Positions 7,583-15,880 of a DNA stretch of 21,680 bases are shown piece by piece. A program made the translations under genes and the position numbers. How positions within the stretch are numbered: position 1 is the first letter of the stretch; every line of letters starts with the position of its first letter. The DNA is from an uncultured Bacteroides sp. Lineage in GTDB: Bacteria > Bacteroidota > Bacteroidia > Bacteroidales > Bacteroidaceae. The notes beneath the pieces were generated by a model. The model had not been told where the DNA came from. It saw only the letters and a list, made by a program, of their open reading frames with translations, and searched no databases. The DNA lies in contig NZ_CASFWU010000065.1 in the NCBI RefSeq assembly GCF_949298305.1, positions 1 to 21,680 on the forward strand, read 5' to 3'.

Positions 7583-8878
7583 ATGGAAGAGCAGGAAAAG
7601 GATATAGAATTGAGGAGCGAGGAAGTGCAGGAAATATTGACGCGACCTCCGCATGCGCTGGTACGCTGGGGCATTACCGTGTTTTTCGGGTTACTGGCCC
7701 TGTTCTTTATAGGCGGGTGCTTTTTTAAATATCCTGATACGGTGGATGCTACTGTGACCGTCACGACCGAACATCCACCGGTATGGATAGTGGCAAGGGG
7801 AAGTGGCAAGCTGAAAGAATTGTACCGGCACGACCGGGACTCGGTGTATGCAGGCGATATCATTGCTGTTCTTGATAATCCGGCAGTTACGTCCGATGTA
7901 CTGGCTCTGAAAGAAGAACTGGCCGGCTTTGCCATAACAGACAGTTGTGTGCTGGCCATGAAGTTTACGGAAAGGTGGGCGTTGGGCAGCATACAGGCAG
8001 CATACGCTTCATTCCTGAGAAACCTGACAGACTATCGCAACTTCCTGACGCTGGACCTTTACGAACAGAAAGTAGAGGCGACAGTGCGCGAACTGAATGA
8101 ATATCGTAACTACATCGGGCATTTGCAACGGCAGGTAGAACTGGATAAACAGCAGAGTTCCATCGCTGAAACTGTGCACGACCGTGAAAAAGGATTGTAC
8201 GAAGACGGATTGACAGCCAAGGCGGAATACGAGAAAGCACAACAGGAACTGTTGTCCAAGCGGCAAGGAACTGAACAACTGATGACTTCGCTATCGACAG
8301 CCCGTATTCAGGAAGCGCAATTGGAACAAAGCATGATAGAGACAAAGATGGAGCGGGAACGTGAGAAAAACACGCAACTGACAGCCTTGAAAACGGCATT
8401 GGATGAACTGAAAACACAGATGGATGACTGGGAACTGTCTTTTCTGTTTGTCAGTCCGGCCAACGGAATATTGTCGTACAACGATGTGTGGCAGAAGAAT
8501 CAGAATGTGAATGGCGGAGACAAAGTGTTTTCGATTGTAGCCGAGGACACGGGGGCCATTATTGGAAAAATCAAACTGCCGGACTCGGGATCGGGGAAAG
8601 TGAGGCCGGGGCAGCGGGTAAACATCAGTGTGACGGGCTATCCGTATATGGAGTTCGGCTTTCTGACAGGACAGGTACAGACAGTGTCGTTGCTGGCTGA
8701 CGAAGCCGGTACATATACGGTGACCGTCAGCCTGCCGCAAGAATTGAATACATCTTATGGAAAAACACTGGACTTTAGCGGTGAGCTGGCAGGAACGGCA
8801 CAAATACTGACAGACGAAAGAAGCGTTACCGCACGTCTGCTAAGCCCGTTGCAATATTTATTGGAAAAGTATTTGTAG
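7583..8878 (+). CDS. HlyD-family membrane-fusion (adaptor) protein
   Basis: The 431-aa protein starts five bases after the exporter stop. It has a short cytoplasmic tail, one membrane helix (about 29-47), a first lipoyl-like half (about 65-100), a long coiled-coil region (about 155-285), then the second lipoyl half (SPANGILSYNDVWQKNQNVNGG begins near 291) and a beta-barrel domain with RPGQRVNISVTGYP. This is the HlyD/adaptor layout that links an ABC exporter to an outer-membrane TolC channel. It should partner the preceding exporter. No TolC-like gene is in the window, so the channel must be encoded elsewhere. Confidence 0.9.
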   Translation: MEEQEKDIELRSEEVQEILTRPPHALVRWGITVFFGLLALFFIGGCFFKYPDTVDATVTVTTEHPPVWIVARGSGKLKELYRHDRDSVYAGDIIAVLDNPAVTSDVLALKEELAGFAITDSCVLAMKFTERWALGSIQAAYASFLRNLTDYRNFLTLDLYEQKVEATVRELNEYRNYIGHLQRQVELDKQQSSIAETVHDREKGLYEDGLTAKAEYEKAQQELLSKRQGTEQLMTSLSTARIQEAQLEQSMIETKMEREREKNTQLTALKTALDELKTQMDDWELSFLFVSPANGILSYNDVWQKNQNVNGGDKVFSIVAEDTGAIIGKIKLPDSGSGKVRPGQRVNISVTGYPYMEFGFLTGQVQTVSLLADEAGTYTVTVSLPQELNTSYGKTLDFSGELAGTAQILTDERSVTARLLSPLQYLLEKYL

Positions 8879-8893
8879 GATGTTTGGATCTGA

Positions 8894-8921
8894 CAGGCTG
8901 CACTCCGGAAGTCAAAGCCTG
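8894..8921 (+). terminator. Weak hairpin after the export operon
   Basis: CAGGCT and AGCCTG form a 6-bp stem with a 16-base loop 15 bp after the adaptor stop codon. There is no T-run behind it, so it is only a possible terminator. Confidence 0.3.
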
Positions 8922-8939
8922 AAAACGTAGTTATCGTCT

Positions 8940-8970
8940 TTTGTACTTCATTCGGTTTACACTATCTTTG
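8940..8970 (+). promoter_or_regulatory. Promoter of dinB
   Basis: TTTG (8940-8943), a 19-bp spacer and TATCTTTG (8963-8970) match the Bacteroidetes vegetative consensus exactly. The gene also has a purine-rich AGGAGG stretch (about 8980-8986) upstream of the ATG at 8997, which is unusual in this phylum. Confidence 0.85.
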
Positions 8971-8996
8971 CCCTTCGGAAGGAGGAGAACGGAGCA

Positions 8997-10088
8997 ATGA
9001 CCGAACGTAAAATCATTCACATCGACATGGATGCCTTCTATGCGTCCGTGGAGCAGCGCGACAACCCCGAACTGCGCGGCAAGCCCATCGCCGTGGGCCA
9101 TGCGGAGGAACGGGGCGTAGTGGCTGCCGCCAGCTACGAGGCACGCCGCTACGGGGTGCGTTCGGCCATGTCGTCGCAGAAGGCGCGGAGGCTGTGCCCG
9201 TCGCTCATCTTCATCCCCGGGCGGATGGAAGTCTATAAAGAGGTGTCCCGCCAGATACATGAAATCTTCCACGAATATACGGACCTCATCGAGCCGATTT
9301 CGCTCGACGAGGCCTTCCTCGACGTGACCGTCAACAAGCCGGGCATTCCGCTGGCGGTGGACATAGCCCGCGAAATCAAGCGGAAGATACGCGCGGAGCT
9401 GAACCTGGTGGCATCGGCCGGCGTGTCCTACAACAAGTTCCTGGCCAAGATTGCTTCGGACTACCGCAAGCCCGACGGGCTCTGCACCATCCATCCCGAC
9501 CAGGCGCTGGACTTCATTGCCCGCCTGCCCATCGAGAGCTTCTGGGGAGTAGGCCCCGTTACGGCCAAACGGATGCACCTGCTGGGCATACACAACGGGG
9601 CGCAGCTGCGGGCCCGCTCGCTGGAGATGCTGACGAGGGAGTTCGGCAAGGTGGGGGCGGTGTACTACGACTTTGCCCGGGGCATAGACCTGCGGCCCGT
9701 CGAGGCGGTGCGGGTGCGCAAGTCCATCGGGTGCGAGCATACGCTGGAGAAGGACATCAGCCGCACGTCGTCGGTCATCATCGAGCTGTATCACGTGGCG
9801 GTGGAGCTGGTGGAAAGGCTGAAGCGCAAGGGCTTTCGCGGCAACACGCTGACGCTGAAAATCAAGTTCCACGACTTCCGCCAGATTACCCGCAGCATCA
9901 CCCGTCCGCAGGAGCTTACCGACCTTCCGGTCATTCTTCCTTTGGCCAAGCAACTGCTGCGCGAGGTGGACTATGCGGAGCATCCCATCCGCCTCATCGG
10001 CCTGTCCGTCTCCAATCCGCGCGACGAAGAGGCAGACCGGCACGGCGTGTGGGAGCAGCTCAGCTTCGAGTTCAGCGACTGGCAGTGA
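8997..10088 (+). CDS. dinB: DNA polymerase IV
   Basis: The 363-aa Y-family polymerase copies damaged templates with low fidelity. Catalytic residues are visible: D10 in HIDMDAFYASVEQ and D104-E105 in ISLDEAFLDV. The thumb helix-hairpin-helix region (LPIESFWGVGPVTAKRM) and the little-finger domain follow. The C-terminus QLSFEF (354-359) looks like the sliding-clamp binding motif. Length is normal for the family. It has its own promoter and is separate from the peptide-export genes upstream. No LexA-like box is evident to me in the upstream region. Confidence 0.96.
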   Translation: MTERKIIHIDMDAFYASVEQRDNPELRGKPIAVGHAEERGVVAAASYEARRYGVRSAMSSQKARRLCPSLIFIPGRMEVYKEVSRQIHEIFHEYTDLIEPISLDEAFLDVTVNKPGIPLAVDIAREIKRKIRAELNLVASAGVSYNKFLAKIASDYRKPDGLCTIHPDQALDFIARLPIESFWGVGPVTAKRMHLLGIHNGAQLRARSLEMLTREFGKVGAVYYDFARGIDLRPVEAVRVRKSIGCEHTLEKDISRTSSVIIELYHVAVELVERLKRKGFRGNTLTLKIKFHDFRQITRSITRPQELTDLPVILPLAKQLLREVDYAEHPIRLIGLSVSNPRDEEADRHGVWEQLSFEFSDWQ

Positions 10089-10144
10089 GCCTTCCTCTCC
10101 CGACAAATCTTCCTCCTTCGTTCCTCATTCTTCCTGAAAATCGT

Positions 10145-10152
10145 TATCTTTG
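10145..10152 (+). promoter_or_regulatory. -7 box of topB
   Basis: TATCTTTG fits TAnnTTTG and lies 73 bp before the topB ATG. The -33 position (TTCC) is poor. Confidence 0.5.
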
Positions 10153-10224
10153 CCGCCCCGAATGATGGAAGAGGCCGCCGTTCCCGGACGGAACGCCTTC
10201 TTCTGCCGAATAGAAGATTAGAAA

Positions 10225-12417
10225 ATGATAGTTTGCATAGCCGAGAAACCCTCCGTGGCACGAGACATCGCCGACGTGCTGGGTGCCAAAGAGAAGAAAG
10301 ACGGATACATCGAAGGAAACGGATACCAGGTCACCTGGACGTTCGGCCACCTCTGTACCCTGAAGGAACCTCACGAATATACCCCCGACTGGAAGGCCTG
10401 GAGCCTGGGCAGCCTGCCCATGATACCTCCCCGCTTCGGCATCAAGCTCATCGACAATCCCACTTACGAGCGCCAGTTCCGTGTCATTGAGAGCCTGATG
10501 CAGAAGGCCGACCTCATCATCAACTGCGGCGATGCCGGCCAGGAGGGAGAGCTCATCCAGCGCTGGGTGATGCAGAAGGCAGGTGCCACCTGCCCCGTGA
10601 AGCGCCTCTGGATATCTTCGCTCACCGAGGAGGCCATCCGCGAGGGCTTCTCCAGCCTGCGTCCTGCCTCCGACTTCCAGCCCCTCTACGAGGCCGGACT
10701 GAGCCGTGCCATCGGCGACTGGCTGCTGGGCATGAACGCCACGCGCCTCTACACCATGAAGTACGGGCAGAACCGCCAGGTGCTCTCCATCGGCCGTGTG
10801 CAGACGCCCACGCTGGCCCTCATCGTCAACCGCCAGCTGGAGATACAGAACTTCGTCCCCCGCCAGTACTGGGTGCTCAACACCGTCTATCGCGACACCA
10901 CCTTCACTGCCATTGTCCGCAAGAGCGACGAGGAGCTGGCTCTGGAGGCCGAGAAGCAGAAGGAGGCCGCCGCTGCGGGCAAGAAGCCCAAGAAGGAGGA
11001 GGAGAACCGCGGCATCGAACCCATCACCGACCGTGCCCGCGGCGAGCAGCTGCTGGCCCGCATCAAGGATGTCCCCTTCACCGTCACCTCCGTCACCAAG
11101 AAAGAGGGCCGCGAGGCTCCGCCCCGCCTCTTCGACCTCACCTCGCTCCAGGTGGAGTGCAACAAGAAGTTTGCCTACTCTGCCGACGACACGCTGAAGC
11201 TCATCCAGTCGCTCTACGAGAAGAAGGTCACCACTTATCCGCGTGTAGACACCACCTTCCTCAGCGACGACATCTATCCCAAATGTCCCACCATCCTGAA
11301 GGGGCTGCGCGGCTACGAGGCGCTCACCGCCCCGCTGGAGGGAGCAGCCTTGCCCAAGTCCAAGAAGGTGTTCGACAACTCCAAGGTGACCGACCACCAC
11401 GCCATCATCCCCACCGGGCAGCCGCCCATTAACCTTACCGACCGCGAGCGCAGTGTGTTCGACCTCGTGGCCCGCCGCTTCATAGCCGCCTTCTATCCCG
11501 ACTGCCGCTTTGCCACGACCACTGTCGAGGGGGAATGCCGGAGCCTCACCCCCGCCTCCTCTTCCGAAGTGGGGGGAGAAGCGGACGAAGCCGTCCTCTT
11601 CAAGACCTCGGGGCGGCAGATACTTGCCCCCGGCTGGCGCGTGTGCTTCGACAACCGCGAGGATAACGACGACACCGACCCCGCCGACCCCGAAGCTTCG
11701 GGGCTCCCGGCGTTTGCCAAGGGCGAAAGCGGTCCCCACGTGCCCGAACTGGCCGAGAAGTGGACACAACCCCCGCGTCCCTACACCGAGGCTACCTTGC
11801 TGCGCGCCATGGAGACGGCGGGCAAGCTGGTGGACAACGACGAACTGCGCGACGCCCTGAAGGAGAACGGCATCGGCCGCCCTTCCACCCGCGCCGCCAT
11901 CATCGAGACCCTCTTCAAGCGCAACTACATCCGCAAGGAGAAGAAGAACCTGGTGGCTACGCCCACCGGCGTGGAGCTGATACAGATTATCCGCGAGGAG
12001 CTGCTCAAGAGCGCCGAGCTGACCGGCATCTGGGAGAAGAAGCTCCGCGAGATTGAGCGCCGCACCTACGACGCCGCCCGCTTCCTCGACGAGCTGAAGC
12101 AGATGGTGCGCGACCTGGTACTGGCCGTTCTCTCGGACAACTCCAACCGCCGCATCACCCTGGCCGAGCCTGCTCCTGCCGCTCCGGCCAAGGGCGCCGC
12201 CTCTGCCGAGGCACCCAAGAAGGAACCCCGCAAGCGGGCTCCGCGCAAGCCGAAGGCCGACACTCCCGCCGCCACACCCCAAGGCGACGAACTGGTGGGA
12301 CGTCCCTGCCCCCTCTGCGGCAAGGGCACCGTCATCAAAGGAAAGACGGCCTACGGCTGCTCCGAGTGGCGCAACGGCTGCACTTTCCGCAAGCCGTTTG
12401 AGCCGGGCGAGGTGTGA
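10225..12417 (+). CDS. topB: DNA topoisomerase III (type IA)
   Basis: The 730-aa enzyme relaxes and decatenates DNA through a transient 5'-phosphotyrosine bond. The Toprim domain opens with IAEKPSVARDIA (E7). The active-site tyrosine is Y338 in TTYPRVDT. The C-terminus has a Lys/Ala/Pro-rich linker and one zinc-ribbon-like unit (C695, C698, C712, C719). The Toprim acidic motif reads D103-A-G-Q-E107 where E. coli TopB has D-x-D-x-E, so the middle metal-binding Asp is missing. The frame, length and remaining motifs are intact, so the gene is probably functional. A charged Lys/Glu/Ala insert lies at about 236-262. It runs in the same direction as dinB but has its own -7 box. Confidence 0.95.
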   Translation: MIVCIAEKPSVARDIADVLGAKEKKDGYIEGNGYQVTWTFGHLCTLKEPHEYTPDWKAWSLGSLPMIPPRFGIKLIDNPTYERQFRVIESLMQKADLIINCGDAGQEGELIQRWVMQKAGATCPVKRLWISSLTEEAIREGFSSLRPASDFQPLYEAGLSRAIGDWLLGMNATRLYTMKYGQNRQVLSIGRVQTPTLALIVNRQLEIQNFVPRQYWVLNTVYRDTTFTAIVRKSDEELALEAEKQKEAAAAGKKPKKEEENRGIEPITDRARGEQLLARIKDVPFTVTSVTKKEGREAPPRLFDLTSLQVECNKKFAYSADDTLKLIQSLYEKKVTTYPRVDTTFLSDDIYPKCPTILKGLRGYEALTAPLEGAALPKSKKVFDNSKVTDHHAIIPTGQPPINLTDRERSVFDLVARRFIAAFYPDCRFATTTVEGECRSLTPASSSEVGGEADEAVLFKTSGRQILAPGWRVCFDNREDNDDTDPADPEASGLPAFAKGESGPHVPELAEKWTQPPRPYTEATLLRAMETAGKLVDNDELRDALKENGIGRPSTRAAIIETLFKRNYIRKEKKNLVATPTGVELIQIIREELLKSAELTGIWEKKLREIERRTYDAARFLDELKQMVRDLVLAVLSDNSNRRITLAEPAPAAPAKGAASAEAPKKEPRKRAPRKPKADTPAATPQGDELVGRPCPLCGKGTVIKGKTAYGCSEWRNGCTFRKPFEPGEV

Positions 12418-12450
12418 GGCACAAGCTCCGTCCATAAGGATGCCTGTGCC

Positions 12451-12468
12451 CCGCATGGCTCCATGCGG
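12451..12468 (+). terminator. Terminator-like hairpin after topB
   Basis: CCGCATGG-CT-CCATGCGG is a perfect 18-bp palindrome 33 bp past the topB stop, followed by the pyrimidine-rich TTCTTCGTTTCCC. It can fold as a 7-bp stem with a 4-base loop. Confidence 0.6.
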
Positions 12469-12779
12469 TTCTTCGTTTCCCTTCATGTCGCTTCCTCATC
12501 TTGGGCGTGCCGTTTGAGATTTCTTTCCTTTACATTCTGACACTTTGACTTTCCCGGCGCGCGAGATTTCGTTTTTTCGGCCTTCCGTCCGGCTTGCACG
12601 AAAAAACGGAAGAGAAAAGCTGTAATCGGTTGCATGGCAGCGGGATAGCGAAATCCTTACATTTGAAAGAGAAGAAAAAACGGTTTCCGGCGGTGGAAAA
12701 TGCTCCCTTTGTGGCCTCAAAAAGCCACTTTGAAGGAGCCGACATCCCTTTTGGGAGGTCGGAACAAGGTTTTTCGTCA

Positions 12780-12889
12780 CTCCGCACAAGCATTCTGCCC
12801 GCTCCGCACAAGCATTCTGCCTGCTCCGCGCAAGCAATCTGGACGGACGGAGCAAGCACGGTGGACGGACGGAGCCTGCCTGGTGGTGG
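12780..12889. repeat. 22-bp tandem array, about five decaying copies
   Basis: Copies start at 12780, 12802, 12824, 12846 and 12868. The first two differ at one base (CTCCGCACAAGCATTCTGCC, then CG or TG). Later copies diverge but keep the phase and the AAGCA or GGAG parts. On the other strand the core reads CTTGTGCGGAG. The copies are adjacent with no spacers, so it is not a CRISPR. Confidence 0.85.
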
Positions 12890-12950
12890 CTCCGGGCATC
12901 CCGAAGAGGGCTTTCCGGCCTCTGTTTCGTGCTTTTTGCAGAAAGCCCGT

Positions 12951-12981
12951 GTCAGCAAAAATCTCCTTATGCTGACTTTTT
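12951..12981 (+). terminator. Intrinsic-terminator-like hairpin
   Basis: GTCAGCA and TGCTGAC (7-bp stem, 12-base loop) are followed by TTTTT on the + strand. No + strand gene ends just before it, so it could end read-through from topB or a non-coding transcript. Confidence 0.5.
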
Positions 12982-13109
12982 GTAAATGTTTTCTTGAATT
13001 TCCGAACAATGCTGTCGGTCTCTGAAAAGGCCGTCCGAAGGCGTTTTCGGCCTGAATCCGGACATGGAACGGCTTCCCCGCCGGGCGCCGTCCGCCCATC
13101 GTTCCGTTC

Positions 13110-14282
13110 CTATTTCCGCAAGAATTCGCTCTTGTTGCCGAGGAGGCAGTGGAGGCGCCGGCGAAGTGCCTGGAGGGGCTGGAGCAGGTCGAAGAGGGGA
13201 AGGGTGAGGCGGTAGCGGTAAGGCTCGCGCAGGGTGCGGGCGGTGCAGTTGATGACCCCGGCCTGGAGGGCGAAGCGCAGGAGGAAGAGCAGGAGGGCAA
13301 GGGCGGCTGTCAGCCAGTGGGCATGGACGATGGCGGCCACGCAGGCTCCTGCCCACGCGGCATGGAAGGCGAGGCGGCTGAAGGTCTCGAAACCGGAGAA
13401 ATAGCGCTGGAGGCCGCGGCAGAGGGGAGCCGTGGAGGCATAGCCGGTCTTTTCCTCCCTCCACTCCTTCGCCCGGAAGGGCGGGCGTCGGCGCACGGCG
13501 GCGTCGGGGTCGGTCTCTACGCGCGTGTTTTCCGCGTCGGCTATGCCGTTGACGAAGAGGTCGTCATCGCCCCGCAGCAGGTTGAGGTGGGCGGAGAACC
13601 CTTTATGGGCATAGAAGGCTTCTTTGCGGTAGGCCAGGTTCCGGCCGATGCCCATGTAGGGGCTGCGGGCCAGCGCCCATCCCAGGTAGCGCATGGCGCT
13701 GAAGAGGGCGTCGAAGGCGGCGTTGCGTGCCAGCCATCCGCGGCCGCGGTCGTAGCCGCTGTATCCCAGTACCACCTGTGTGCGGGTTGTGAAGTTGCGT
13801 GCCAGCAGTTGCAGCCAGCGGTTGCTCTGGGGCAGGCACTCGGGCTCGGTGAGCACCATCCAGTCGTATTTGCTGGCGCGGATGCCGAGGGTGACGGCCA
13901 GCTTCTTGCGGCTGATGTAGCGGGAGGAGTCGGGTATGAAGCTGTGGTAGAGGTTGGGGTATTGTCCTTCGAGCTGCGTCAGGTAGTCGGCACATTCGTC
14001 CTTGTCGCTGTCCGTGATGACAATGACCTCAAACTGCGGATAGTCTTGGGCAAGCACGGCAGGGAGGTTGCGGCGCAGGTTTTCGGCCTCGTCGCGGGCG
14101 TAGATGATGACGGAGATGGGGGCCTGTTCGGCGGTGAAGTGTAGTTCGCCGCGTTGTGCGGCCCTGTTGCGGCGGATAATGCGGTTGTAGAGGAGCAGGT
14201 AGTAGAGTGCCTGTACCGTAAACAGAATGGCGGCTGCCGTAAGCAGTGCTCCGGCAAGAGAAGAGGTCGTAATAGCTTCCAT
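13110..14282 (-). CDS. Membrane-bound family 2 glycosyltransferase
   Basis: The 390-aa protein has one N-terminal membrane helix (about 8-31) and a GT-A domain opening with ISVIIYARDEAENLRRNLP. A DSD follows at 91-93, then TEPECLP (145-151) where many relatives have a DxD-like step, GDDDLFVN (238-245) and an EW motif (KEW, 272-274) near the catalytic acid region. Two or more hydrophobic helices lie at about 304-345. This is the layout of GT2 enzymes that move a sugar from a nucleotide donor at the inner membrane. The acceptor and sugar are unknown. It lies downstream of bioD on the same strand but is separated by 168 bp with a large hairpin, so it is probably not part of the biotin operon. 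Confidence 0.85.
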   Translation of the reverse strand: MEAITTSSLAGALLTAAAILFTVQALYYLLLYNRIIRRNRAAQRGELHFTAEQAPISVIIYARDEAENLRRNLPAVLAQDYPQFEVIVITDSDKDECADYLTQLEGQYPNLYHSFIPDSSRYISRKKLAVTLGIRASKYDWMVLTEPECLPQSNRWLQLLARNFTTRTQVVLGYSGYDRGRGWLARNAAFDALFSAMRYLGWALARSPYMGIGRNLAYRKEAFYAHKGFSAHLNLLRGDDDLFVNGIADAENTRVETDPDAAVRRRPPFRAKEWREEKTGYASTAPLCRGLQRYFSGFETFSRLAFHAAWAGACVAAIVHAHWLTAALALLLFLLRFALQAGVINCTARTLREPYRYRLTLPLFDLLQPLQALRRRLHCLLGNKSEFLRK

Positions 14283-14381
14283 GTGTACGTATGTGGTCTA
14301 AACTGGGGGCGAAGTTACGAAATAATGGAGAAACTTGGAGTGGCTATACGGGTTTAGGTAGGAGGTATTAGGCATTTTTCA

Positions 14382-14439
14382 GACGCGGACGGGGCGGATG
14401 AGGCTTCCCGGCTGTGGAGCCTGTCCGCCCGTCCGCGTC
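14382..14439. terminator. Large GC-rich hairpin after bioD
   Basis: GACGCGGACGGGGCGGA pairs with TCCGCCCGTCCGCGTC, and an inner AGGCT/AGCCT extends the stem. It lies just past the bioD stop and before the glycosyltransferase gene. On the - strand it is followed by TGAAAAATG rather than a T-run. It may therefore protect the 3' end of the message or act as a rho-independent block only in part. Confidence 0.5.
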
Positions 14440-14450
14440 AGTGCCGGCCC

Positions 14451-15116
14451 TTAGGCATGGCTGGTTGGCATCACCGGCACTTCCAGGAAGCGGGTCTCCG
14501 GGAAGTGGCGGGCGAGGTGGCGGCGGATGTAGTCGCGGGTGTCGTCCAGGATGGTGGTGTCCTCCACGGGCGGGTAGAGGTTGTAGAGCACCGTGTGTAG
14601 GGGGATGTTGCGGTGGCGGATGGCTTCGAGGCTGAGGAGGGTGTGGTTGATGCTGCCCAGCTTGCCGGAGGTGACGAATACGAGGGGATAGCCGCGCTGC
14701 TGCAGGTAGTCTATGGTGAGCAGGTCGTCCGTGAGGGGCACCATCAGGCCTCCGGCGCCTTCGACGAGCACGCGGCCGTAGCGTCCGGCCAGGGTGCGGG
14801 TGGCCCGGTCTATGCGGTCGAAGTCGATGGGGCGGCGGTCGATGCGTGCGGCCAGGTGGGGCGAGCAGGGGTAGGAGTAGATTTCGGGCATGGTGAGGCC
14901 TTCGCGGTCTTCGGGCAGGAGGCCGGTGCCCATGATGCGGCGGTGCAGGTCGATGTCCTCGCTGTGTCCGGTGTTGCCGGTCTGTATGAGTTTCTGGGTG
15001 ATGACGGTGTGTCCCTGTGCGGCCCATTGGTTGGCCAGCCAGGCTGTGCAGTAGCTTTTTCCGGCGTCGGTGTCGATGCCGCTGACGAAGTAGATGTTGT
15101 TGCAGTTCATGTTCAT
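14451..15116 (-). CDS. bioD: Dethiobiotin synthetase
   Basis: The 221-aa ATP-dependent enzyme closes the ureido ring of 7,8-diaminononanoate with CO2 to give dethiobiotin. The N-terminal P-loop is GIDTDAGKS (13-21), and VEGAGGLMVPL (118-128) is the usual second motif. The start is set by the ATGA overlap with the bioC stop, MNMNCNNIYFVSG. A second ATG two codons later is possible. It is the last gene of the biotin operon. The P-loop has Ile where most members have Thr (GTDT), a mild variant. Confidence 0.93.
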   Translation of the reverse strand: MNMNCNNIYFVSGIDTDAGKSYCTAWLANQWAAQGHTVITQKLIQTGNTGHSEDIDLHRRIMGTGLLPEDREGLTMPEIYSYPCSPHLAARIDRRPIDFDRIDRATRTLAGRYGRVLVEGAGGLMVPLTDDLLTIDYLQQRGYPLVFVTSGKLGSINHTLLSLEAIRHRNIPLHTVLYNLYPPVEDTTILDDTRDYIRRHLARHFPETRFLEVPVMPTSHA

Positions 15117-15880
15117 AGTTTTTTGGCAATGATGTAAATGGGTTGGTAGGTCAGGGTGACGGTGCCGTCGTCCCGGCCGAAAAGTTGCGTGTATCGGTCG
15201 CAGAAGTCGTGCAGGCGGGTGCGCGTCCAGATGCGTTTCTCGGTGCCCGTCACTCCGGTCTGTTGCAGGTGGCGCAGCACGTCGGTCGGGGTGGCGAAGG
15301 CCAGGGGAACCGTCTCCTGCGTTGCGTGGAGCAGGCTGAAGTGGGGGAGGAGCAGGCGCTGCACTTCGTCCATGGGCAGATAGTCCAGCCCGTTGCCGGT
15401 GAGGGCGCGTATTTCGTGCATGTTCCGGGGGCCGAAAGTTGTGAAAGCCAGAATGCCGCCGGACCTGAGGAAACGGTGGCAGCGCCGGAAGAAAGCGGCA
15501 GGTTCGCTGAACCACTGGAGGGTGGAGCAGGAGGTGATGAGGTCGGTTTCTTCGGGAAAGTCCAGCACTTCGGCGTCGCCGGGCAGGAAGCTCAGGGTTG
15601 TCCCCCGGGGCACAGTCAGCGCGTCGACACATTCCTTCATTTCGGGGCAGAGGTCGTTCAGCAGGAGGCAGTCCGGGTGGAGGGTGCGGAGCAGGATGTC
15701 AGAGTAGCTGCCCGTGCCGCAACCGAACTCCACCACGTGCCTGAAGGGGCGGGCGGGGTCTGCGGCGTATGTCTGCACCAGACGCATCATCTTCTCGGCC
15801 ACCTGGTGTTGCACGCGCGCCTCGCGGGAATAGGTGCCCCGTGCTTTGGCAAAGCGTTCGGCTATCAGTCGTTTGTTCAT
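15113..15880 (-). CDS. bioC: Malonyl-ACP O-methyltransferase
   Basis: The 255-aa SAM-dependent methyltransferase caps malonyl-ACP so that fatty-acid enzymes can extend it to pimeloyl-ACP. The N-terminus has AERFAKARGTYSREARVQHQVA, typical for BioC, shown here in part as AKARGTYSREA. SAM motif I is VVEFGCGTGSYS (49-60), and SCSTLQWF matches the conserved downstream motif. The start ATG overlaps the bioG stop (ATGA) and its own stop overlaps the bioD start, so the three are translationally coupled. Confidence 0.93.
   Translation of the reverse strand: MNKRLIAERFAKARGTYSREARVQHQVAEKMMRLVQTYAADPARPFRHVVEFGCGTGSYSDILLRTLHPDCLLLNDLCPEMKECVDALTVPRGTTLSFLPGDAEVLDFPEETDLITSCSTLQWFSEPAAFFRRCHRFLRSGGILAFTTFGPRNMHEIRALTGNGLDYLPMDEVQRLLLPHFSLLHATQETVPLAFATPTDVLRHLQQTGVTGTEKRIWTRTRLHDFCDRYTQLFGRDDGTVTLTYQPIYIIAKKL

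Larger units (their letters stand above)
12418..13109. other. Non-coding gap of about 690 bp with many hairpins
   Basis: The gap lies between convergent topB and the glycosyltransferase gene. Reading frames exist on both strands, but they have no recognisable domains and unlikely composition, so I treat the gap as non-coding. Hairpins seen are GTGGC/GCCAC (12711-12728), CCGAC-x-TCCC/GGGA-x-GTCGG (12739-12762), GTCAGCA/TGCTGAC (12951-12976) and AGGCCG/CGGCCT (13028-13053). The 22-bp tandem array at 12780 also lies here. It has the look of a dispersed structured repeat rather than decayed coding sequence. Confidence 0.5.

Noticed and set aside
10144..12486. 780-codon open frame on the - strand opposite topB
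   Set aside because: It is a GC-rich antisense shadow of topB with Gly/Leu/Ala-rich low-complexity text and no domain.
12780..12889. CRISPR array
   Set aside because: The units are directly adjacent with no unique spacers, and no cas genes are present. The same holds for 20965-21023 and 21340-21400.
12530..13300. 256-codon - strand frame running from the non-coding block into the glycosyltransferase gene
   Set aside because: It overlaps the real glycosyltransferase gene and is Pro/Ser/Arg-rich. Its repeated AECLCG parts come from the 22-bp array.
14368..15129. 253-codon frame on the - strand overlapping bioD
   Set aside because: It is an Arg/Pro/His-rich shadow of bioD in another frame.
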